In this document: positions 1 to 6,766 of the stretch, in pieces | Numbering within the stretch: position 1 is the stretch's first letter | Layout: every line of letters starts with the position of its first letter | Origin: CAZRNB01 sp964601355 | GTDB taxonomy: Bacteria > Planctomycetota > Phycisphaerae > Sedimentisphaerales > Anaerobacaceae | Assembly (NCBI GenBank): GCA_964601355.1 | Contig: CAZRNB010000067.1 | Span: forward strand, 1-15,809 | Reading direction: 5' to 3' | DNA: 15,809 bases | Program-made: the position numbers and the translations under genes | The notes under the pieces: model-generated | Database searches by the model: none | What the model saw: only the letters and a program-made list of their open reading frames with translations | What the model was told of the DNA's origin: nothing

Positions 1-108
1 GAAGGATTTACGAGATTTGTCAAATTGCGTGTAGCTGGTTTTTTGGCAAGACTTTCGTCTTAATCCTCCGTCGCTTCGACTTCGCTCAGGATAGTTTTGA
101 GAATTGGT
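1..108. other. left edge, no supported gene
   Basis: Frame 1 is open from the first base to a TAA at 61-63 and could be the last 20 codons of a gene outside the window, but no family can be recognised from so little. Positions 72-96 carry the phrase cttcgacttcgctcagg, a type of dispersed non-coding repeat that recurs in variant form at 156-178. Confidence 0.3.
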
Positions 109-267
109 TAATTAGTATCTGTTGCGGAAACCGGTTTTTGTCATTCCCGCGCAGTGCCTGCCCTGAGCGATAGCCGAATGGGCGGGAATCCAGTTTTCCG
201 ACCTGGATATCTGCTTTCGCAGGTATGACATCTTCGTTTTTATTCTTTCCACAACAGATACTAATTA
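109..267. mobile_element. MITE-like element with 22-bp terminal inverted repeats
   Basis: Positions 109-130 and 246-267 are inverted copies that match at 21 of 22 bases; both outer ends read taatta. Between them lie a cattcccgc / gcgggaatc inverted pair (142-150 and 182-190) and a copy of the dispersed phrase gcctgccctgagcga (156-170). There is no coding capacity; the minus-strand ORF across it is only the repeat read as protein. The size (159 bp) and terminal repeats fit a non-autonomous transposable element or a folded intergenic repeat. No clear target-site duplication is seen. Confidence 0.6.
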
Positions 268-339
268 GATATAATTTCCTCACTACTTACCCCACATCAC
301 CACCAAACTTCACGTTATAATTATTTTTATTTATTCTTA

Positions 340-368
340 TTGACGCCCGGTTAGTTCTCCGATATAAT
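340..368 (+). promoter_or_regulatory. sigma-70 promoter of the cold-shock gene
   Basis: TTGACG (340-345), a 17-nt spacer and a perfect TATAAT (363-368). Transcription would start near 375 and leave a leader of about 95 nt before the GTG at 470. Confidence 0.8.
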
Positions 369-374
369 GTGTAT

Positions 375-469
375 TAAGTGGGGTATATTCTCACGTCTCT
401 CAAGAATATTCTCTTCAAAAATCAGGGAGACAGATTTTATGGCCATTAGCAGGCCAAAGGAGTACAGTA
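375..469 (+). promoter_or_regulatory. long leader of the cold-shock gene, with possible short upstream ORF
   Basis: The predicted leader holds a 10-bp palindrome agaatattct (403-412) and a TGGCC / GGCCA hairpin (440-456) whose last base abuts the ribosome binding site AAAGGAG (456-461ish). A second SD-like agggag (424-429) precedes an ATG at 439 that opens a 19-codon frame ending in TAA at 496-498, overlapping the start of the csp gene in another frame. Long structured leaders are typical of cspA-family genes. That the short frame is translated is my inference. Confidence 0.45.
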
Positions 470-673
470 GTGAGTACAGGTATAGTAAAATGGTTTAATG
501 GTAGCAAAGGCTTTGGATTTATCACACCCGATGCCGCCGGCGAAGACTTGTTTGTTCATCACTCGGAGATCAAGACGACCGGCTACGCCAATCTTGAGGA
601 AGGCCAGAAGGTTCAGTTTGATGTCGGACAGGGCAAAAAAGGCCCTTGTGCGACCAACGTAATCCCTTGTTAA
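470..673 (+). CDS. cold-shock domain protein, CspA family
   Basis: A 67-residue protein, the full length of a bacterial CspA-type OB-fold. It binds single-stranded RNA or DNA and keeps mRNA unfolded in the cytoplasm. The family signature is complete: GIVKWFN near the N-terminus, RNP1-like KGFGFI (about residues 13-18) and RNP2-like LFVHHS (about 27-32). The start is a GTG (SD aaaggag about 8 nt upstream), because the frame begins with the conserved STGIVKWFN and no ATG fits. The C-terminus CATNVIPC has two cysteines where relatives usually have A or Q and a small or hydrophobic last residue. It has its own promoter, a long leader and its own terminator, so it is monocistronic. It converges on the RRM gene at 850-1167. 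Which Csp paralogue it is, and whether cold induces it, cannot be read from sequence. Confidence 0.95.
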   Translation: MSTGIVKWFNGSKGFGFITPDAAGEDLFVHHSEIKTTGYANLEEGQKVQFDVGQGKKGPCATNVIPC

Positions 674-684
674 TCTAAAGAAAC

Positions 685-736
685 ACACCGGAAAAACCAA
701 CGCTCCTCCGCTAAAACCGGAGGAGCGTTTCATTTT
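685..736. terminator. bidirectional intrinsic terminator between csp and the RRM gene
   Basis: A 12-bp perfect stem (699-710 with 718-729) and a 7-nt loop, GC-rich at its top. On the + strand it is followed by ttcatttt; on the minus strand by ggttttt, complementary to the aaaaacc at 691-698. It can therefore end csp transcription and also stop read-through from the opposing RRM gene. Confidence 0.8.
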
Positions 737-762
737 CACACTTAACTCGCCGAATAAACAAA

Positions 763-830
763 AGTGAATAGTATTTAGTGAATAGTATTTAGCCCAACGA
801 CAAAACCACACCAACTAACGACTAAATACT
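763..830. repeat. 14-bp tandem repeat plus inverted word
   Basis: agtgaatagtattt occurs twice in direct tandem (763-776, 777-790). Its core agtatttag (784-792) returns inverted as ctaaatact (822-830) among phrases such as taacgac. It lies between the csp terminator and the RRM stop codon and is the same kind of word repeat seen between the chaperone genes. Confidence 0.7.
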
Positions 831-849
831 AACGACCAACTACTAATCG

Positions 850-1167
850 TTAGTACCGACCACCGCCACGGCCACCACCAAAACCTCCGCGTCTTCCACC
901 ACCACCACGTTCGCCACCACGATCGGTTTTCGGCCGGGCTTCGTTGACATTCAAAACTCGTCCCATAAACTCCTTGCCGTTCATTGCTTCGATAGCTTTT
1001 TCTGCTTCAGCTTTAGAGGGCATTTCTACGAATCCGAACCCTTTTGACTCGCCGCTAAACTTATCCATTATTAGACGAACCTCTGTGACCTGGCCAAATT
1101 CTGCAAAAGCCTTTCGAAGCTCATCCTCGGTTGTCTTAAGCGGCAAATTTCCTGCATAAATATTCAT
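850..1167 (-). CDS. glycine-rich RRM-type RNA-binding protein
   Basis: A 105-residue protein: one RRM domain (residues 1-78) with RNP2 NIYAGN at 2-7 and RNP1 KGFGFVEM at 42-49, followed by an arginine/glycine-rich tail (84-105, GGERGGGG, GGFGGGRGGG). This is the architecture of the small bacterial and cyanobacterial Rbp proteins, which bind single-stranded RNA and are often cold-inducible. I chose the ATG at 1167 because the RRM starts there and an SD-like aaaggga lies about 10 nt upstream; the open frame runs 18 codons further but that part (GSSGKSFLKRK) is leader sequence downstream of the promoter. The gene converges on csp, an RNA-chaperone gene of matching role. The exact RNA targets are unknown. 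Confidence 0.93.
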   Translation of the reverse strand: MNIYAGNLPLKTTEDELRKAFAEFGQVTEVRLIMDKFSGESKGFGFVEMPSKAEAEKAIEAMNGKEFMGRVLNVNEARPKTDRGGERGGGGRRGGFGGGRGGGRY

Positions 1168-1236
1168 TGTGTTTATTCCCTTTCTTTTAAGAAAACTCTT
1201 GCCGGAACTACCGGCGTTCAATAGTTACGTGCTGTT

Positions 1237-1265
1237 ATGTTATTCGCTCCGCTGGAAAGAGTCAA
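1237..1265 (-). promoter_or_regulatory. sigma-70 promoter of the RRM gene
   Basis: On the minus strand TTGACT (1265-1260), a 17-nt spacer and TAACAT (1242-1237). The transcript would start near 1230 and have a leader of about 63 nt, containing a small gccgg / ccggc hairpin (1201-1215). Confidence 0.7.
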
Positions 1266-1638
1266 GCATTAATTCTAAATCCCGGCACACGGGAACCTCA
1301 ACCCCCAATAATCACTCACCAATTAACCAATTACCATTCTCCATTTAACCAATCAACTCATTCTCTACTCCCATGCTTTCCTATTTGCCCAATACCCTCC
1401 TAATCATCCGCTCGCTGACGCTCGCGGCTCTGTCCTCTGCTCTCCGTCCTCTGCCTTTTGACTTCCCAAAAAATCGCCAGAAAAATTATCATCGACGCTT
1501 AACGAACTGGTTATTGGTAACTGGTTAGATGTGCATTTGGCGAAAGAGAACACAGAGAAAAATTTCATCCTTCGTAGTATTACGCAGAAGGAAAATCAAA
1601 TGTTAAAATGCAAAATTCGACTGCGGCGGATAAAAAAG
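1266..1638. other. gene-free spacer
   Basis: No supported gene. The sequence is made of short phrases such as ccaattaacc, atttaacc and tcgctgacgctcgcgg, with stop codons in most frames. catccttcgtagt at 1566-1578 is almost the same as the dnaJ-grpE spacer word at 14404-14416. Confidence 0.6.
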
Positions 1639-2022
1639 TATGGTGTCCCAAGATTTGACCCAGATTTAAGGAAGTTATTCAACTATATAAGTATATGCGT
1701 ATATACTTATGGAGTGCTTTAAGAACCTTAGATTTGAGAATGAAGGTAGGGATCTGAGAATGAAGTTTTTGAGAATGATGGATTTAATTGCTAATTCACC
1801 CGGCGGAGAAAAAATTAAACGGCCACTGTTATTCATTATTCCTATTATTTATCAATGAAGATTACCAAGGCACTTTTGATGACCAAATATGTTGCTTAAG
1901 GAAACGCTCTTCCGCAAACGTCCCGCCCCATATTACTGCTATTACTGATCACGCATCACAAGTTCAGTCTCTTCTTTAACATTAACCCTCTTAACCCCTC
2001 CAGTGTTCTGCTCTTTATGAAA

Positions 2023-2310
2023 TCAAGCAGTTGATACAGGCAATTTTATTCTTTTTATTATCTTTTTTTGTTCTTCTACCCAATTTCTTGGTTTCAATCC
2101 AAGATTTCTTTTTATCTCTTTTATATCCTCTTGTATAGGCCCCATAAGAGTTCCTGAGATAAGATGTAAGCTTGTATCAACACTAACAAAGCTTTTCTCT
2201 TGAACTGATGTCAGGTATTCGATTTTTGTCTTAATATCTTTACTATCTAACTTGAGCTCTATAATACTGTCGCAGATATTTTTTAGTATCTTGCTTATAT
2301 CATCTTCCAT
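2023..2310 (-). CDS. hypothetical 95-aa coiled-coil-like protein, copy 1
   Basis: I do not recognise this family. The protein is short, highly charged and probably alpha-helical: a first helix with spaced I/L (DISKILKNICDSIIELKL), a middle segment (SVDTSLHLISGTLMG) and a lysine-rich C-terminal part (WVEEQKKIIKRIKLP). There is no signal peptide, membrane segment or catalytic motif. I chose the ATG at 2310 because an SD aaggga lies 7 nt upstream; the frame could start 6 codons earlier, but that would put the SD inside the gene. A credible promoter lies upstream (2381-2410). The SD, the promoter and the open frame support a real gene. It lies inside the hairpin-module array and has an identical twin at 3409-3696. 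Confidence 0.6.
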   Translation of the reverse strand: MEDDISKILKNICDSIIELKLDSKDIKTKIEYLTSVQEKSFVSVDTSLHLISGTLMGPIQEDIKEIKRNLGLKPRNWVEEQKKIIKRIKLPVSTA

Positions 2311-2380
2311 GAAAACATCCCTTCGCAATAAAAATCAAATTAATATTTTGTTCAAATTTTCGCATGTTAATAGAACACGA

Positions 2381-2410
2381 ATTATACTAATATTATCGTC
2401 CATTATTCAA
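2381..2410 (-). promoter_or_regulatory. promoter of the 95-aa gene, copy 1
   Basis: Minus strand TTGAAT (2410-2405), an 18-nt spacer and a perfect TATAAT (2386-2381), about 70 nt upstream of the ATG. Confidence 0.55.
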
Positions 2411-2785
2411 CAAGAATATGTTAATTAGGGAATTTTTTAGGATAATCCCTTATTTTCGGCTTAAAACGGCATTTTTTACATTTCACAACGACAAACTTTT
2501 AAGATTTATTGTACTTCTCACCGTTAAACAACTAAAAAATAAGGGAGTTTTTCAAGGTTCATTTTTTCAAATTTATTTTCGTCACCAAGCCTGCGGCGGA
2601 GAAAAATATGGTGTCCACAGATTTGAGGAAGTGATTCATCTATATAAGTATATGCGTATATACTTATGGAGTTCTTTAAGAACCTAAGATTTGAGAATGA
2701 AGGTAGGGATTTGGTAATGAAGTTTTTGAGAATGATGGATTTAATTGCGGATTCACGCGGCAGAGAAAAATAAGTATGGTGTCCC

Positions 2786-2896
2786 TAATGGCACTAAGTT
2801 AAGCATTTTTCCTATTGTTTTGACAGGCAATTGCGTGGATTTCACCAGCAACCAAGCTTCTCTTTTAACCAAAATTCCCTTAACTTAGTGCCATTC
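2786..2896. mobile_element. 111-bp mini-element with 17-bp inverted ends, copy 1
   Basis: Perfect 17-bp inverted repeats (aatggcactaagttaag at 2787-2803, its complement at 2879-2895) enclose 75 bp of non-coding DNA. The element is bracketed by the direct repeat tatggtgtccc (2775-2785 and 2897-2907). That repeat is also the first part of each array module, so it may be a target duplication or just a module boundary. It looks like a MITE; no transposase is present in the window. Confidence 0.65.
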
Positions 2897-2956
2897 TATG
2901 GTGTCCCCAGATTTCCTATAAGTATATGCGTATATACTTATGGAGTGCTTTAAGAA

Positions 2957-2992
2957 CCCCCGCTCCTGTCTTCTGACAGGAAGACGCGGGGG
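2957..2992. repeat. GC-rich two-part hairpin replacing the centre of module 3
   Basis: Outer stem cccccgc (2957-2963) with gcggggg (2986-2992), inner stem tcctgtc (2964-2970) with gacagga (2975-2981), loop ttct and a 4-nt bulge. It takes the place of the tgagaatga repeats of other modules. Base composition differs sharply from the AT-rich module around it, which suggests insertion of a separate folded repeat. Confidence 0.7.
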
Positions 2993-3408
2993 GAGAATGA
3001 TGGATTTAATTGCTGATTCACCCGGCGGAGAAAAATATGGTGTCCCCAGATTTAAGGAAGTTATTCAACTATATAAGTATATGCGTATATACTTATGGAG
3101 TGCTTTAAGAACCTTAGATTTGAGAATGAAGGTAGGGATCTGAGAATGAAGTTTTTGAGAATGATGGATTTAATTGCTAATTCACCCGGCGGAGAAAAAA
3201 TTAAACGGCCACTGTTATTCATTATTCCTATTATTTATCAATGAAGATTACCAAGGCACTTTTGATGACCAAATATGTTGCTTAAGGAAACGCTCTTCCG
3301 CAAACGTCCCGCCCCATATTACTGCTATTACTGATCACGCATCACAAGTTCAGTCTCTTCTTTAACATTAACCCTCTTAACCCCTCCAGTGTTCTGCTCT
3401 TTATGAAA

Positions 3409-3696
3409 TCAAGCAGTTGATACAGGCAATTTTATTCTTTTTATTATCTTTTTTTGTTCTTCTACCCAATTTCTTGGTTTCAATCCAAGATTTCTTTTTA
3501 TCTCTTTTATATCCTCTTGTATAGGCCCCATAAGAGTTCCTGAGATAAGATGTAAGCTTGTATCAACACTAACAAAGCTTTTCTCTTGAACTGATGTCAG
3601 GTATTCGATTTTTGTCTTAATATCTTTACTATCTAACTTGAGCTCTATAATACTGTCGCAGATATTTTTTAGTATCTTGCTTATATCATCTTCCAT
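3409..3696 (-). CDS. hypothetical 95-aa coiled-coil-like protein, copy 2
   Basis: Amino-acid and nucleotide sequence identical to the gene at 2023-2310, including the SD (aaggga, 7 nt before the ATG at 3696). Both copies have intact frames and intact promoters, so gene dosage is doubled, if the duplication is not an assembly error. Function unknown. Confidence 0.6.
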   Translation of the reverse strand: MEDDISKILKNICDSIIELKLDSKDIKTKIEYLTSVQEKSFVSVDTSLHLISGTLMGPIQEDIKEIKRNLGLKPRNWVEEQKKIIKRIKLPVSTA

Positions 3697-3766
3697 GAAA
3701 ACATCCCTTCGCAATAAAAATCAAATTAATATTTTGTTCAAATTTTCGCATGTTAATAGAACACGA

Positions 3767-3796
3767 ATTATACTAATATTATCGTCCATTATTCAA
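3767..3796 (-). promoter_or_regulatory. promoter of the 95-aa gene, copy 2
   Basis: Same TTGAAT, 18-nt spacer and TATAAT as in copy 1, shifted by 1386. Confidence 0.55.
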
Positions 3797-4171
3797 CAAG
3801 AATATGTTAATTAGGGAATTTTTTAGGATAATCCCTTATTTTCGGCTTAAAACGGCATTTTTTACATTTCACAACGACAAACTTTTAAGATTTATTGTAC
3901 TTCTCACCGTTAAACAACTAAAAAATAAGGGAGTTTTTCAAGGTTCATTTTTTCAAATTTATTTTCGTCACCAAGCCTGCGGCGGAGAAAAATATGGTGT
4001 CCACAGATTTGAGGAAGTGATTCATCTATATAAGTATATGCGTATATACTTATGGAGTTCTTTAAGAACCTAAGATTTGAGAATGAAGGTAGGGATTTGG
4101 TAATGAAGTTTTTGAGAATGATGGATTTAATTGCGGATTCACGCGGCAGAGAAAAATAAGTATGGTGTCCC

Positions 4172-4282
4172 TAATGGCACTAAGTTAAGCATTTTTCCTA
4201 TTGTTTTGACAGGCAATTGCGTGGATTTCACCAGCAACCAAGCTTCTCTTTTAACCAAAATTCCCTTAACTTAGTGCCATTC
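4172..4282. mobile_element. 111-bp mini-element with 17-bp inverted ends, copy 2
   Basis: Inverted ends at 4173-4189 and 4265-4281; identical to the element in copy 1. It arrived by the tandem duplication and not by an independent transposition. Confidence 0.65.
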
Positions 4283-4342
4283 TATGGTGTCCCCAGATTT
4301 CCTATAAGTATATGCGTATATACTTATGGAGTGCTTTAAGAA

Positions 4343-4378
4343 CCCCCGCTCCTGTCTTCTGACAGGAAGACGCGGGGG
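4343..4378. repeat. GC-rich two-part hairpin in module 6
   Basis: Identical to the hairpin at 2957-2992, shifted by 1386. Confidence 0.7.
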
Positions 4379-4614
4379 GAGAATGATGGATTTAATTGCT
4401 GATTCACCCGGCGGAGAAAAAGTATGGTGTCCCCAGATTTGGGATTGATTCATCTATATAAGTATATGCGTATATACTTATGGAGTTCTTTAAGAACCAG
4501 GGATTTAAGAATGAAGGTAGGGATTTGAGAATGAAGATTTTGATAATGATGGATTTAATTGCGGATTTACGCGGCGGAGAAAAAATTAAAAGTATCAGCT
4601 TATTTCCTTTAACT

Positions 4615-5592
4615 TTAGAATTCAAATATATCTCTGAAAGTTTCTGACTTCCTCTTTTTTCTTGCCTCCTCAACTAATTTATCAAGAGATTCACGCACAA
4701 CTTTCATTTTGCGTTTAATTATAATCTTCGCCTTCTCCATTTCTTTTTCGATTATGCTAAGATATTTAGCCAAAAACGATTCAGATATTACATCAATTTG
4801 ATAAGTATCATGCTTGTCTTTTGAGAAATATTCTTTTCTATATTGTACGTGATTTGATTTCACCAACTTTATTTTTTCACCTTTAACTGAAGCAGCATAT
4901 AAAGCACCCTGTAGTATTAGAACAGGATAATAAATTTCTATATTAATCTACTCAGTTTCATTTTTTCTTGGAACAACATAACTTTTATAATATTCATCTA
5001 TGGTTGCTTCTAATGAAAAGATTAGGTCGTTTAACGAATTATGCTGTTCATCTTCGTGAAAAGCAATCCATGGTTTGGCTGGATCTTTTCTCGTAAATGT
5101 GCAGTATTGAGTGGATATTGGTCCTTTACAGTAATGGTGATACTTTTCAAAATTTAAGAAGTCAGAAAGACCTCTAAATTCGTAACCAGATTTTTCCCTT
5201 GTAATACCTTTCTGGATGGGAGTTTTTACTAAGAATTGAACCGGCAATCCTGCGCATTTAACCTCCTCGTGATGCATAAAAGATATTGGTGATTCTTTAA
5301 TAAAAAATACTATTGGCTGTTTGTTATTTTCGCATTCACATAGTAATCTCGGGAAAATAAATTCCCATTTTCTTGACAGTTTAAATGCACTTATAGCATC
5401 GATGTCAATCTCTCTTGATTTTCCTGTTAAAGGATCAGGATATGCCGCATTCGCTGTTACAAAATATCCATGCTTTCCTATCACAGTCTCAACGCGTTGT
5501 TCAAGTAAATAACCCGAACGTGATATTGCCTCTTTTATTTCTGCCGAAGTAATTTTTTCTCTTTTAATATGTTTGAAAGCACCGTTCTTCAT
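4615..5592 (-). pseudogene. PD-(D/E)XK-nuclease-like gene interrupted by an amber codon
   Basis: The first part (5592-4951) gives 214 residues. The frame then meets TAG at 4950-4948 and continues open, in the same frame, for another 110 codons to the stop at 4615. The continuation looks like protein (YYPVLILQGALYAASVKG, then NHVQYRKEYF and YQIDVISESFLAKYLSIIEKE), and a start codon for it is poor (only TTG 4866 or GTG 4863, which fall inside this sequence). So one protein of about 325 residues was most likely split by a single nonsense change. The N-terminal part has a restriction-endonuclease-like core: D53, then REIDID (60-65), then LLCECENN (83-90) and PIVFF. The usual lysine of E-x-K is a glutamate here (E86-C-E88). 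The SD before ATG 5592 is weak. Possible role in defence or DNA repair is only a guess. Confidence 0.65.
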
Positions 5593-5667
5593 ATTAATTT
5601 CTCAACATTTTTCTGTATCTTTAACCCGAATTTCGCTGGAAGTATTCAATCGAGCATTTCCAAAATT

Positions 5668-5684
5668 CCGCAATTCCTGCCAAA
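5668..5684. repeat. 17-bp direct repeat, left of the membrane-protein gene
   Basis: ccgcaattcctgccaaa, the same 17 bases as 6750-6766. Together they bracket the gene at 5829-6686. The surrounding spacer (5593-5828) shows no gene. Confidence 0.6.
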
Positions 5685-5828
5685 GTAAAATATCTCTTTT
5701 ACCCAGCTTTGAGTTATTTATTCATTAGATTTGTTACGGCCCGTCACCGTTTTCTGCCACCGTTAAGCTGTGACTGTCTATATTTTTTTCAACATTCCGT
5801 ATAATTTCCCATCTCATTGCCGGCAATC

Positions 5829-6686
5829 CTATTCTTCATCATATATATTTTCTTGTTCTATAGCTTGCATTGCTCGCTCATATTTATCCTTCATAGAGGC
5901 GATTAACTTTTCTAAGTTGTCTTTCGATTTATTATGACTTGCTTCCATCATCGCTCGGTATGCTTTCTCATCAAATGGAGCATCCAATTCTTTTCTAATT
6001 GCCACAATGACGGAGATTAGTAATTCCTCGGCTGATTGGGCCTTCTGTTGACATTTAGGTGTAAGGTCACAGGTAAGTTTGACTATTTTGTCACCAGTCT
6101 TTTTAAGCTCCTTCATTAATTGGTCGGATCGACTTTTTGCACTGTCACTGTTAGTTTCAATAACAGACCATTTCCGCTCGTCTATAATCCCCAAGAGATT
6201 ATGTTCTTTCATCTGTTCAAGGTATATTCCTCTTTCTTCTCTCGTCTTATCTTCAACTTTATCTAATGAGTCGAACTTCTTTTCTAACAAAACGATTTCT
6301 AATATTTGAGGAGCAAGTTCATTAAAAGCTTCGTTCATATAGTCATCAAATCGATTTACAGCTACAAGTGTCTCCTTGCTGCCGATTACCTGAATTTGTG
6401 TTATCAGATCTCTGTACCCTTCAGGTAAGGGTTCTCTTCTTCTTTTGGGAAAGTCTGCGAGATAGGTTAACTGTTGACCAATTTTTTCAGCCGCAGAAAG
6501 GTAGACATTGCGACGGACAGACATTTGACGTTCTTTTTCTCTCTCTCTTGAGTCATGCTCTAATTGCCAACGCAAAGGTACCCAAGCGAGCAGTCCACCG
6601 ATAACTACTGCAATTAGAGGCCAGATGAAGTTCGGTATTAACCTTAGAAATTTGAATAAATCGCGGGATTTTTGCTCTTTTAGCAT
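5829..6686 (-). CDS. membrane-anchored coiled-coil protein of unknown function
   Basis: A 285-residue protein. One membrane segment lies at about residues 17-37 (PNFIWPLIAVVIGGLLAWVP), preceded by a basic N-terminus, so it is probably a signal anchor. The rest is hydrophilic and largely helical: a charged stretch at 41-58 (SREREKERQMSVRR), then VYLSAAEKIGQQLTYL, and heptad-rich helices to the C-terminus, which ends in acidic YDEE. I chose the ATG at 6686 because aaggag lies 5 nt upstream; the 23 extra codons of the longer frame come before this SD. I see no enzymatic motif. Similar layouts (N-terminal TM, then L..RR.VYL.AAE) occur in many uncharacterised bacterial proteins. The gene sits alone between two copies of a 17-bp direct repeat. 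Side of the membrane and role are unknown. Confidence 0.75.
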   Translation of the reverse strand: MLKEQKSRDLFKFLRLIPNFIWPLIAVVIGGLLAWVPLRWQLEHDSREREKERQMSVRRNVYLSAAEKIGQQLTYLADFPKRRREPLPEGYRDLITQIQVIGSKETLVAVNRFDDYMNEAFNELAPQILEIVLLEKKFDSLDKVEDKTREERGIYLEQMKEHNLLGIIDERKWSVIETNSDSAKSRSDQLMKELKKTGDKIVKLTCDLTPKCQQKAQSAEELLISVIVAIRKELDAPFDEKAYRAMMEASHNKSKDNLEKLIASMKDKYERAMQAIEQENIYDEE

Positions 6687-6749
6687 TTTCACTCCTTTTT
6701 CTTTATGAAAAGATAAAATCGGGAAAGTCACCCATTTTTTCAACAAAAC

Positions 6750-6766
6750 CCGCAATTCCTGCCAAA
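6750..6766. repeat. 17-bp direct repeat, right of the membrane-protein gene
   Basis: Same 17 bases as 5668-5684, 1082 bp away. Recombination between the two would delete the gene at 5829-6686 cleanly. Confidence 0.6.

Larger units (their letters stand above)
1659..3044. repeat. 1386-bp tandem duplication, copy 1
   Basis: Every base that I compared by eye matches copy 2 at an offset of 1386 (tested over 1659-3035). The copy holds module 1 (minus its first bases), the 95-aa gene, module 2, the mini-element and module 3. Upstream of 1659 the match to 3044 stops. Confidence 0.9.
3045..4421. repeat. 1386-bp tandem duplication, copy 2
   Basis: Identical to copy 1 up to 4421 as read by eye. Divergence begins with one extra g at 4422, and module 7 then follows with a different interior. 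The join lies in the ggagaaaaa-tatggtgtcccc boundary shared by all modules. Confidence 0.9.
1639..4585. repeat. array of seven hairpin modules
   Basis: Seven copies of one module at 1639-1814, 2607-2770, 2897-3035, 3036-3200, 3993-4156, 4283-4421 and 4423-4585. A full module starts with tatggtgtcc, has a 24-nt hairpin (arms ataagtatat and atatacttat, loop gcgt), then ggagtgctttaagaac, two or three copies of tgagaatga or a close variant, then gatggatttaattgc, and ends with ggcggagaaaaa. The hairpins lie at 1687-1710, 2644-2667, 2918-2941, 3073-3096, 4030-4053, 4304-4327 and 4458-4481 and are identical. Modules 3-4 and 6-7 are head-to-tail; modules 1-2 and 4-5 are separated by the 95-aa gene segment. 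Function unknown. Confidence 0.9.

Noticed and set aside
1..63. Partial gene end at the left edge
   Set aside because: Only 20 open codons before a stop; no recognisable family, so not called as a CDS.
446..814. 122-codon minus-strand ORF opposite csp
   Set aside because: Antisense shadow of a well-supported csp gene, crossing the terminator; no family resemblance.
2418..2687. 89-codon + strand ORF, with an identical copy at 3804-4073
   Set aside because: The second half is the hairpin module in translation (KYGVHRFEEVIHLYKYM), and the first half has no SD and an improbable composition. The same applies to 1788-1979, 3174-3365, 2940-3143, 4271-4453 and 4404-4673.
1639..4585. CRISPR array or integron attC array
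   Set aside because: Repeat length, irregular spacing (154-957 nt), no unique equal-sized spacers, no cas genes and no integrase in the window.
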